Source of the DNA: Ferrovibrio sp046294345
GTDB taxonomy: Bacteria; Pseudomonadota; Alphaproteobacteria; Ferrovibrionales; Ferrovibrionaceae
Reading direction: 5' to 3'
Assembly (NCBI GenBank): GCA_046294345.1
Contig: JBKBJT010000017.1
Coordinates: forward strand, 1 to 64,000
Length of the DNA: 64,000 nt
A program made the position numbers and the translations under genes. Positions 8,710-15,757 of the stretch are shown in pieces. Below the pieces are notes generated by a model. That model had not been told where the DNA came from. It was given only the letters and a program-made list of their open reading frames with translations, and did no database searches. Every line of letters begins with the position of its first letter. The stretch's first letter is position 1.

Positions 8710-9720
8710 ATGTTGAAACGTCTCGCTTTCGCAACCGCATTAGGCATTGCCGCGCTCGGCAGTGTCATGGACGCCAACGCCCAGCAGCGGGCGATCTGCT
8801 ACAACTGCCCGCCGGAATGGGCCGATTGGGGTTCGCAGCTGCGGGCGATCCAGTCCAAGCTTGGTATCAGCGTGCCGCCCGACAACAAGAATTCCGGCCA
8901 GGCCATCGCCGCCCTGATCGCCGAGAAGGCCAATCCGGTGGCCGACGTGACCTATCTGGGCGGCATCGCCGCCGATCCGGCCAAGGATGCCGGCGTGCTG
9001 ACGCCCTACAAGCCGAAGAACTGGGACAAGATCCCGGCCGACCTGAAGGATGCCGACGGCTACTGGTTCACCATCCACTCCGGCACGCTGGGCCTGTTCG
9101 TCAACAAGGCCGCGCTCGGCAACAAGCCGGTGCCGCAGAGCTGGGCCGATCTGCTCAAGCCCGAATACAAGGGCCTGGTCGGTTATCTCGATCCGACCTC
9201 GGCGGCCGTGGGCCAGCTGGGTGTGATGGCGGTGAACCTCGCGCTGGGCGGCACGTATGACAATCTCGATCCGGCGATCAAGTACTTCAAGGACCTGGCC
9301 AAGAACCAGCCGATCGTGCCGAAGCAGACCTCCTATGCCCGCGTGATCTCGGGCGAGATTCCGATCCTGTTCGATTACGACTTCAACGCCTATCGCGGCC
9401 AGCATACCGACAAGGCGCCGGTGCAGTTCGTGATCCCGAAGGAAGGCACGCTGGTGTTTCCGTATGTGATGGGCCTGGTCAACAAGGGGCCGAACCCGGA
9501 CAACGGCAAGAAGGTACTGGACTTCGTGCTGTCGGATGACAGCCAGGCGATGTGGGGCAATGCCTATCTGCGCCCGGTCTTTGCCGACAGGCTCTCGGCC
9601 GAAGCCAAGGCCAAGTTCCTGCCAGACGCGGAATATGCCCGCGCGAAGGCGGTGGACCTGAAGAAGCTGGCCGGTGCGCAGGCCAAGATCGTCGAGCGTT
9701 ACAAGAACGAAGTGAACTGA
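8710..9720 (+). CDS. ABC transporter periplasmic substrate-binding protein (family 1)
   Basis: A 336-residue periplasmic protein. Residues 1-24 form a signal peptide with a likely cut after ANA. The mature part resembles family 1 solute-binding proteins of the Fe3+/putrescine/2-aminoethylphosphonate group, with a central SGTLGLFVNKAAL segment and the later GEIPILFDYDFNAY hinge. Two cysteines near the mature N-terminus (AICYNCPP) may form a disulfide. It is the first transport gene after the DeoR regulator and is followed by two permeases, an ATPase and a phosphodiesterase. The ligand is therefore plausibly a phosphate diester or phosphonate (inference); the sequence itself does not decide it. 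Confidence 0.88.
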   Translation: MLKRLAFATALGIAALGSVMDANAQQRAICYNCPPEWADWGSQLRAIQSKLGISVPPDNKNSGQAIAALIAEKANPVADVTYLGGIAADPAKDAGVLTPYKPKNWDKIPADLKDADGYWFTIHSGTLGLFVNKAALGNKPVPQSWADLLKPEYKGLVGYLDPTSAAVGQLGVMAVNLALGGTYDNLDPAIKYFKDLAKNQPIVPKQTSYARVISGEIPILFDYDFNAYRGQHTDKAPVQFVIPKEGTLVFPYVMGLVNKGPNPDNGKKVLDFVLSDDSQAMWGNAYLRPVFADRLSAEAKAKFLPDAEYARAKAVDLKKLAGAQAKIVERYKNEVN

Positions 9721-9730
9721 GCCATGAATG

Positions 9731-9830
9731 GGGCCCCGGGTCTCGCGACAGCGAGGGGTGACAACATAGATTTATCATCGTCACCCCGGCCACGCGATGC
9801 ATCCTTGCATCGCGCTGAGCCGGGACCCCG
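9731..9830. repeat. Two-hairpin palindromic element, copy A
   Basis: The 137-nt gap between binding-protein and permease genes is almost filled by two palindromic modules joined by an AT-rich spacer. The right module opens GTCACCCCGG at 9780, carries an inner perfect stem GCGATGCA/TGCATCGC (9794-9813) and closes with CCGGGACCCCG. The left module ends GGGGTGAC at about 9762. The same GTCAYCCC and GGGAYCCC building blocks occur near 12.55 kb and 29.84 kb. It may also lower or punctuate expression between the abundant binding protein and the permeases. Confidence 0.75.
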
Positions 9831-9857
9831 TTTTCGACCGGAAGAAGCAAGGGCACG

Positions 9858-10676
9858 ATGCGCCGCGATACCCAACGCCTGATTTTCCTGCTGCTGCCGG
9901 CTGGCATCTTCTTCGGTGCCTTTTTTCTGCTGCCGATGGCGCGGCTGTTTTTCATCGGCGGCAGCGGCAAGACCGGCTGGGCCGCCTATGCCGCGATCCT
10001 GACCGATGCGAATTACCTCAACAGCCTGATCGCCACGCTGGGCGTCGCCGCCGCCACCACCTTTGCCACGCTGGTAATCAGCGGCATTTCCGGCGTGTTC
10101 CTGCAGCGCCACAAATTTCCCGGCAACGCCGCCCTGGTGGCGATGCTCACCTTTCCACTGGCTTTCCCGGGCGTCGTGATCGGCTTCATGGTGATCATGC
10201 TGGCCGGTCGCCAGGGCCTGATCGGCCAGATCACCGAATTCCTCACCGGCGAGAAGCTGGTCTTCGCCTATTCGCTGACCGGCCTGTTCATGGGCTATGT
10301 CTATTTCTCGATCCCGCGCACTATCCTGACCGTGATGGCGGCCGCCGAAAAGCTCGACCCCAAGCTGGAGGAAGCAGCACGCTCGCTCGGCGCTTCGCCC
10401 TGGCGCGTGGTGCTGGACGTGATCATTCCCGGCCTGAAGCCGGCCTTCATCTCGGCCGGCGCGATCTGCTTCGCCACCGCCGTCGGCGCCTTCGGCACGG
10501 CTTTCACGCTGGCCGCCCGCATCAACGTGCTGCCGATGGTGATCTATACCGAGTTCACGCTCTCGGCCAACATCGCCATGGCGGCCGCACTCAGCTTCGT
10601 GCTGGGCGCCGCCACCTGGATCGTGCTGGCCGTGGCGCGCACGGCTGCCGGCGGCACCGTCGCGGCGGCAGGCTAG
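9858..10676 (+). CDS. ABC transporter permease 1
   Basis: A 272-residue inner-membrane permease with about six hydrophobic helices. The cytoplasmic EAA loop that docks on the ATPase reads EEAARSLGASPWRVVLDVII. It belongs to the binding-protein-dependent permease fold of the Fe3+/spermidine type. It would pair with the second permease, whose gene starts 14 nt after its stop, to form the channel. It lies in the DeoR-SBP-permease-permease-ATPase-phosphodiesterase operon and is separated from the binding protein only by palindromic repeat copy A. Confidence 0.9.
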   Translation: MRRDTQRLIFLLLPAGIFFGAFFLLPMARLFFIGGSGKTGWAAYAAILTDANYLNSLIATLGVAAATTFATLVISGISGVFLQRHKFPGNAALVAMLTFPLAFPGVVIGFMVIMLAGRQGLIGQITEFLTGEKLVFAYSLTGLFMGYVYFSIPRTILTVMAAAEKLDPKLEEAARSLGASPWRVVLDVIIPGLKPAFISAGAICFATAVGAFGTAFTLAARINVLPMVIYTEFTLSANIAMAAALSFVLGAATWIVLAVARTAAGGTVAAAG

Positions 10677-10690
10677 AGAGGAGGCGCAGC

Positions 10691-11497
10691 ATGAAGCATC
10701 GTGGCCTTTTTCTGCTGCAGCTCGGCTTCACATTGCTGGTCTGCGCCTTCCTGATTGTGCCGGTGATCCTGTCGATCATGGCCGGCCTGACGGTGAACTA
10801 CTTCATCGGCATCGAAAGCGGGCTGACCCTGCGCTGGGTGTTCGAGGTATGGAACGGCTATCGCGATACCATCTTCCTCTCCATCGGGCTCTCGATCGCC
10901 TGCCTGATTGTGACGCTGATTCTCGGCGTGCCGACCGCCTATGTGCTGGCCAAGCGCCAGAGCGCACTGACCCGGGCCATCGAGGAACTGCTGGTGATGC
11001 CGGTGGCCGTGCCGGGCCTGGCCACCGCGCTGGCGCTGATCGTCACCTATGGCGCGCTGTCGGGTTTCCGCACCTCATGGGGCTTCATCCTGGTCGGCCA
11101 TGTGCTGTTCACCCTGCCTTTCATGGTGCGCAGCGTGCTGGCCGTGCTGATGGCCATCGACCTGAAGACCCTGGAGGAAGGTGCCGCCTCGCTGGGTGCC
11201 GGCTTCTGGCAGCGCTTCACCCATATCGTGCTGCCCAACTGCCGCGCCGGCATCCTGGCCGGGTCGCTGATGGTGGTGACGCTTTCGATGGGCGAGTTCA
11301 ACATGACCTGGCTGCTGCACACGCCGCTGACCAAGACACTGCCTGTCGGCCTGGCCGATGCCTATGCATCGCTCAGGCTTGAAATCGGCAGCGCCTATAC
11401 CCTGGTGTTTTTCCTGATGATCATGCCGCTGCTGCTGGCCATGCAGGCCTATGCCAAGCCGCGCGCGCCGAAATTCGTGGCGGAGGAATCCGAATGA
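10691..11497 (+). CDS. ABC transporter permease 2
   Basis: A 268-residue permease with about six helices and the EAA loop EEGAASLGAGFWQRFTHIVL. The ATG at 10691 follows GAGGCGCAGC with a ribosome-like GAGGAGG just upstream; a longer in-frame reading back to 9797 is a shadow of the first permease gene. The stop overlaps the ATPase start by 4 nt, which indicates translational coupling. Together with the first permease it forms the heterodimeric channel of the importer. The substrate is not readable from this protein. Confidence 0.9.
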   Translation: MKHRGLFLLQLGFTLLVCAFLIVPVILSIMAGLTVNYFIGIESGLTLRWVFEVWNGYRDTIFLSIGLSIACLIVTLILGVPTAYVLAKRQSALTRAIEELLVMPVAVPGLATALALIVTYGALSGFRTSWGFILVGHVLFTLPFMVRSVLAVLMAIDLKTLEEGAASLGAGFWQRFTHIVLPNCRAGILAGSLMVVTLSMGEFNMTWLLHTPLTKTLPVGLADAYASLRLEIGSAYTLVFFLMIMPLLLAMQAYAKPRAPKFVAEESE

Positions 11498-12540
11498 CCA
11501 ACTCGACACAGCCCCTCGCCATCGCACTCACGAACTGCGCCAAAACCTTTCCCGACGGCACCCGGGCGCTGGAACCGCTCGATCTCGCCATCCATGCGGG
11601 GGAGACCGTGGTATTCCTCGGCCCCTCGGGCTGCGGCAAGACCACCACGTTGCGCATCATCGCCGGACTCGAAGAACCCGATGCCGGCGGCAAGGTTCTG
11701 TTCGACGGCGAGGACGTGACGCGCCAGCCGATCGAGCAGCGCAACGTGGGCATGGTGTTCCAGTCTTACGCCCTGTTCCCCAACATGACGGTGGCGCAGA
11801 ATATCGGCTATGGCCTGAAGATTCGCAAAACGCCGGCAGCGCAGATCAAGGCCCGCGTGGCCGAGATGCTGGGCATGATGCGGATCGAGAAACTGGCCGA
11901 CCGACGCATCGACCAGTTGTCCGGCGGCCAGCGCCAGCGCGTGGCCCTGGCGCGCGCCATCGCGGTGCGGCCGCGCGCCCTGCTGCTGGACGAGCCGCTG
12001 ACTGCGCTGGATGCGAAACTGCGCGACACGTTGCGGCTGGAGATCGACACGCTGCTGCGGTCGCTGCAGATCACCGCGATCTATGTGACGCATGACCAGG
12101 CCGAGGCGATGGCGCTGGGCGACCGCATCGTGGTGATGGAACATGGCCGCGTGGCGCAGATCGGCAAGCCCCGCGAAATATACCAGCGGCCCAGCACGCG
12201 TTTCGTCGCCGAATTCATCGGCACCATGAACCGCCTGACCGGTGCCGCGCGCAACGGCATGTTCACCTGCCGCGCCGGCGACCTTGCCTGGGCCGAGGCG
12301 CCGCAGCATGCCACCGAAATCCTGTTCCGACCCGAGGACATCCGCATCGCCGAAAGCCACGAGCAGACCGGCCTGCAGGGCATTGTGGCGGCGGCGTTTT
12401 TCCTGGGCGACCGCACGCGGCTGTTCGTCGAGGTGGGCGAGGCGCAGCCGCTGGTGATTGAAAGCACGGCGCGGCGCGATTTCAGCCATGGTGAAACCGT
12501 GCGGCTGGCCATCGACCCGCGCGGCCTGCTGGTTCTGTGA
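11494..12540 (+). CDS. ABC transporter ATP-binding protein
   Basis: A 348-residue ATPase. It has Walker A GPSGCGKTT (43-51), the signature LSGGQRQRVALARA, Walker B LLLDEPLTALD, and an H-loop in YVTHDQAEAMALGD. A C-terminal TOBE-like domain of about 100 residues follows, so it belongs to the CUT/PotA-type importer ATPases with a regulatory tail. It overlaps the upstream permease by 4 nt. It powers import by the neighbouring permeases, and the DeoR regulator and phosphodiesterase share its transcription unit. Confidence 0.93.
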   Translation: MTNSTQPLAIALTNCAKTFPDGTRALEPLDLAIHAGETVVFLGPSGCGKTTTLRIIAGLEEPDAGGKVLFDGEDVTRQPIEQRNVGMVFQSYALFPNMTVAQNIGYGLKIRKTPAAQIKARVAEMLGMMRIEKLADRRIDQLSGGQRQRVALARAIAVRPRALLLDEPLTALDAKLRDTLRLEIDTLLRSLQITAIYVTHDQAEAMALGDRIVVMEHGRVAQIGKPREIYQRPSTRFVAEFIGTMNRLTGAARNGMFTCRAGDLAWAEAPQHATEILFRPEDIRIAESHEQTGLQGIVAAAFFLGDRTRLFVEVGEAQPLVIESTARRDFSHGETVRLAIDPRGLLVL

Positions 12541-12552
12541 TTGAGGTTGTTC

Positions 12553-12627
12553 GTCACCCCGGACTTGATCCGGGGTCCCATTTTTTCTGTATCAACAAAA
12601 TGGGATCCCCGCTTTCGCGGGGATGAC
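12553..12627. repeat. Two-hairpin palindromic element, copy B
   Basis: Two hairpins separated by an AT-rich spacer lie between the ATPase and phosphodiesterase genes. The left unit of 28 nt (12553-12580) has the stem CCCCGGA/TCCGGGG around CTTGA and is followed by T6, so it could also weakly terminate transcription. The right unit has the stem ATCCCCGC/GCGGGGAT around TTTC (12605-12624). The left unit is base-for-base the reverse complement of the right unit of copy C at 29899-29926. Confidence 0.85.
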
Positions 12628-12652
12628 AAGAAAGAGAAGGGATTGTCATTCC

Positions 12653-13477
12653 ATGCTGATCGCGCAGATCACCGACACCCATATCAAGCTGCCCGGCAAG
12701 CTGGCCTACAAGAAGGTGGATACCGCGGCGATGCTGGAGCGCTGCGTGCAGGAACTGCTGGCCCTGAAACCCCAGCCCGACCTGATCCTGCTGACCGGCG
12801 ACCTGGTCGACCTCGGCCGGCCGGAGGAATATGACCACCTGAAATCCATCCTGGCGCCGATCAGGCAGCGCATCATCGCCGTGCCCGGCAACCATGACGA
12901 GCGCAACGCCATGCGCGACGCCTTTGCCCATGGCGGCTATCTGCCGCAGCAGCACGACAGCTTCCTGCAGTTTGCCATCGATGACGATTATCCGCTGCGC
13001 ATCGTGGGACTGGATACCCTGATCCCCGGGCAGGGCGGCGGCGAATTATGCGCCGAGCGTTTAAGCTGGCTGGATAATACGCTGGGCCAGAAACCCGACG
13101 CGCCGACCCTGGTGATCATGCATCATCCGCCCTTCGAGACCGGTATCGGCCATATGGACAAGATCGGCCTGAAGGGTCGCGAGGATTTTGCCGCCATCAT
13201 GGCGCGGCACAAGCAGGTGGAGCTGATCCTGTGCGGCCACCTGCATCGCACCATCCGTGCCGATGTGGGCGGCCGCCCGGCACTGACCTGCCCGAGCCCG
13301 GCGCACCAGGTGGCACTGGACATCGATCCCGAAGCGCCGAGCTGCTTCCGCATGGAACCGCCCGGCTTCATGCTGCATTGGTGGAATGGCGGCAGGCTGA
13401 TCACGCATACGGCCTTCATCGGCGATTACGATGGGCCCTATCCGTTTTTTGATGCCGGCGGCAAGCTGATCGACTGA
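12653..13477 (+). CDS. GpdQ-like metallophosphoesterase (phosphodiesterase)
   Basis: A 274-residue calcineurin-like phosphoesterase of the class III phosphodiesterase group. The predicted dinuclear metal ligands are all present: Asp8, His10, Asp50, Asn80, His157, His196 and His198. These are in the positions known for glycerophosphodiesterase GpdQ, within one residue. GNHDE and HHPPFETG are clear. There is no signal peptide, so it acts in the cytoplasm, probably cleaving an imported phosphodiester such as a glycerophosphodiester (inference from the ABC operon). Cyclic-nucleotide hydrolysis, as in CpdA, is the main alternative. AGAAGGGA lies before the ATG at 12653. Confidence 0.88.
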   Translation: MLIAQITDTHIKLPGKLAYKKVDTAAMLERCVQELLALKPQPDLILLTGDLVDLGRPEEYDHLKSILAPIRQRIIAVPGNHDERNAMRDAFAHGGYLPQQHDSFLQFAIDDDYPLRIVGLDTLIPGQGGGELCAERLSWLDNTLGQKPDAPTLVIMHHPPFETGIGHMDKIGLKGREDFAAIMARHKQVELILCGHLHRTIRADVGGRPALTCPSPAHQVALDIDPEAPSCFRMEPPGFMLHWWNGGRLITHTAFIGDYDGPYPFFDAGGKLID

Positions 13478-13481
13478 AGCA

Positions 13482-14927
13482 TCAGTCCTTCAGCGCATCC
13501 TTCCAGAACGGGCGGATCGCGGCGAAATCGCCCCAGGCATCGCCAAGCTGCGCGAGCTGCAGCTGCTGGCGGCCGGCGAACCAGGCGGTGATCGCCGCCG
13601 TCGCCGTGCCATGGCCGGCATCGGGCAGCAGGTCGCGCACCAGACGCCCGCCCACATCGGCATCGTTCAGCGCACCCAGGCAATCCTGCAGGCGGCTGAG
13701 GGCGGCGATGAAGCGGCGCGTGTCCTTCCTGCTGAACAGCGGGCGGAAGAATTCGGCGGCATAACGCAGCTTCTTGGCACGGATGCGCAGCTCATGCAGA
13801 CTTTCAATGGGCAGCTCGGCGTGCTGCACGCCCAATGCCTTCACCTTCTTGCGCCGCTTGCGCAGCATCTGCGCGGCGAACCGTTCGGCCGGCTGCGCGG
13901 CCAGATCCGCATCCGCCAGCGCGCTGCCATCCATCACCCGGTCGGCCAGCCGAGCAAAACTGATTCGCAACGCTGCCATGCGCGGGGATTGCAGCGCCGA
14001 GGCCAGCGCCACCTGGGCGGCGGCGCGATGGTCTTCCAGGATGATGCCCAGATGCTGCATCGCCTTCACGTCGTCGAGTTCGCGGCGCAGCGGCGCCAGG
14101 GTCTCGGCCAGGAAGACATCGAGATCGCGTTTGCGACCCAACGGCCCGTTCAGCCAGCGCAGCTCCTCCACCAGCGGCAGCATGACCGCCTCGCGCAGCA
14201 TCGGCGCGAACAGCCCGAAGGCCGAGCGCAGCCGGCGCAAGGCCACCCGCATCTGATGCACGCCTTCGGCATCGAAGTCGCGCAGCACCGGCAGCAGGTT
14301 GGCATCGAATTGCAGCAGGCAATGCCGCAGGATCGCCACAAAGGCCGAGGCCGCATCGTGATCGTCGGCCAGTTCGAAGGGGATAATGCCGGCGCGCTGC
14401 GGCTGCGGCTCGATCAGCCCCAGCATGGCCGCCAGATGCACCAGCGGCGCAGGGCCGCTCCAGCGCAGGGGCAGATCGGCGCAGAGTTCGGCGGCCAGCG
14501 CATTCAGCACCGGCAGCGTGCCGGCCGGGCCGCGCAAAAGGATCTCGCCATCCTCGACACTGCGGTCGTCACAGCGCAGGGTGAGTTTCGCGATCTCAAT
14601 GCCGATCTCGTGGCCGTCGCGTTCCAGACTGACGGCCTGCGCCGAGCGGCGCAGCACGGCCAGGCCTTCCAGCGCGAGGTCGGCATCAAAAGCCGGCGGT
14701 TCCGCCAGGGCCAAGCCGGCCACCGGCAGCAGGTCGTGCTCTCCGCCATGGCTGCCGGCCAGGCAAAGCCAGCCGGCGGCCGCGAAACGGCGGTTGTCGG
14801 TATCGCAGAGCGTCAGGCTGGTCTGGCTGCGGCGCGCGGGCAAGCCCTGCAATAGCGGGGCGCGGCGCGCCGGGGCGAGGCTGCCCGCGGCGAGACCGAG
14901 ACGCAGCAACGCGGGCTGATCGCTCAT
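13482..14927 (-). CDS. CHAD-domain protein with degenerate CYTH-like N-terminus
   Basis: A 481-residue protein. The C-terminal half (about 195-475) is a CHAD domain of conserved histidines and basic helices, with VHQMRVALRRLRSA around 223-236 and a second repeat ESLHELRIRAKKLRY. CHAD domains bind polyphosphate. The first 165 residues align loosely with a CYTH/triphosphate-tunnel fold (LCDTDNRRFAAAGW, then EILLRGPAGTLPVL), but the catalytic ExExK motif is missing, so triphosphatase activity is unlikely. The start at 14927 is chosen over a TTG 42 nt upstream. It converges on the phosphodiesterase gene with 4 nt between stops. Confidence 0.85.
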   Translation of the reverse strand: MSDQPALLRLGLAAGSLAPARRAPLLQGLPARRSQTSLTLCDTDNRRFAAAGWLCLAGSHGGEHDLLPVAGLALAEPPAFDADLALEGLAVLRRSAQAVSLERDGHEIGIEIAKLTLRCDDRSVEDGEILLRGPAGTLPVLNALAAELCADLPLRWSGPAPLVHLAAMLGLIEPQPQRAGIIPFELADDHDAASAFVAILRHCLLQFDANLLPVLRDFDAEGVHQMRVALRRLRSAFGLFAPMLREAVMLPLVEELRWLNGPLGRKRDLDVFLAETLAPLRRELDDVKAMQHLGIILEDHRAAAQVALASALQSPRMAALRISFARLADRVMDGSALADADLAAQPAERFAAQMLRKRRKKVKALGVQHAELPIESLHELRIRAKKLRYAAEFFRPLFSRKDTRRFIAALSRLQDCLGALNDADVGGRLVRDLLPDAGHGTATAAITAWFAGRQQLQLAQLGDAWGDFAAIRPFWKDALKD

Positions 14928-14985
14928 GGCGGCGGACTCTACCGGAGGCTTGGAAAAAAAGTCAAACAACTCAGACGTTTACAAT

Positions 14986-15136
14986 TGTTACAGTTCTGCG
15001 AAAGCCGTGACAGATGCCCTAATTCCGCCCCTTTTTCCGGCTTATATGTGGGTCCAAGCAGCAGACGGCTTTCACGAGCCTGTCTCCAGAGCCGCCCGGT
15101 ACCGCCTCCCCCCCAGGCATGCCGGGCGGCTTTTTT
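14986..15136 (+). ncRNA. Candidate small RNA ending in a C7-loop terminator hairpin
   Basis: No protein gene on the plus strand precedes the strong terminator at 15091-15136, because the upstream gene runs the other way. A transcript must therefore end there, either a small RNA or a leader of the GAF gene at 15247. The 5' end is not resolved: TACAAT at 14980 and TTATAT at 15042 are possible -10 boxes, but no good -35 was found. The hairpin displays seven cytosines in its loop, a feature of alphaproteobacterial sRNAs that pair with ribosome sites. No known RNA family was recognised. Confidence 0.4.
15091..15136 (+). terminator. Intrinsic terminator with internal C7 loop
   Basis: The stem is GCCGCCCGG (15091-15099) paired with CCGGGCGGC (15122-15130), followed by TTTTTT. 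A second inner stem GCCT/AGGC encloses CCCCCCC (15108-15114). The U-tract sits on the plus strand only, so it terminates plus-strand transcripts. Confidence 0.88.
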
Positions 15137-15246
15137 ATGGGAGACCGGCAGCACCACTACCTGCCTCCTCAGCATGTTCTTTTAATACTCTCGTTACGCT
15201 GGTGCGGCAGGCTTGGCCGAACCGATTGCGGTGGCGAGTGGAGAGC

Positions 15247-15750
15247 ATGGACCGAACCAACGCTGCGATACGCGCCACCAATGGCGGCGCCCAGGGCCTG
15301 GAGCCGATCTATGAGGCGGTCTGCCGGGACATCACCGCGCAGCTGGGCTGCACACGGGCCAGCGTGTGGCTGTTCAATCTGGCCGGCGACGCCATCCACT
15401 GCCAATGCCTGCTGGACCGGCGCGAAACCGAATTTCCCGCCGGCATGGTCCTGACGGCGGCCAACATGCCGCTGTATTTCGACATGATCTGCAAGGATCG
15501 CCTGCTGGTGATTCCCGACTATGCCCAGCATCCGGCGACCCGCAATCTGGCCGCGCCCTATGCCCGCACCAGCGGCATCCGCGCCCTGATCGACATCATG
15601 GTGCCGGATCAACGCGGCCTGCCGGTCGCCATCGTTTCCGCGGAACAGGATCGCCCGCGCGAGTGGAGCGAGGCCGATATCCTCTACATGTACCAGATCG
15701 CCAACCTGCTGACGCTGACGTTTAAATATCGCGGCCGCGTGGCAGCCTGA
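15247..15750 (+). CDS. GAF-domain protein
   Basis: A 167-residue protein formed of a single GAF domain: TAQLGCTRASVWLFN, then a hydrophobic strand run, LAAPYARTSGIRALIDIMV, and a closing helix. GAF domains bind cyclic nucleotides, haem, bilins or small ligands; no bilin-type cysteine context was recognised. There is no output domain, so it may work with the oppositely oriented kinase next door or through another partner. A GGAG sits only about 3-5 nt before the ATG at 15247, which is short. A terminator about 110 nt upstream could act as an attenuator for this gene. Confidence 0.82.
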   Translation: MDRTNAAIRATNGGAQGLEPIYEAVCRDITAQLGCTRASVWLFNLAGDAIHCQCLLDRRETEFPAGMVLTAANMPLYFDMICKDRLLVIPDYAQHPATRNLAAPYARTSGIRALIDIMVPDQRGLPVAIVSAEQDRPREWSEADILYMYQIANLLTLTFKYRGRVAA

Positions 15751-15757
15751 TTCCGAT

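Noticed and set aside
13611..14855. A 414-codon Gln/His-rich frame opposite the CHAD gene
   Set aside because: CHAD motifs on the minus strand are clear; this frame is an antisense artefact.
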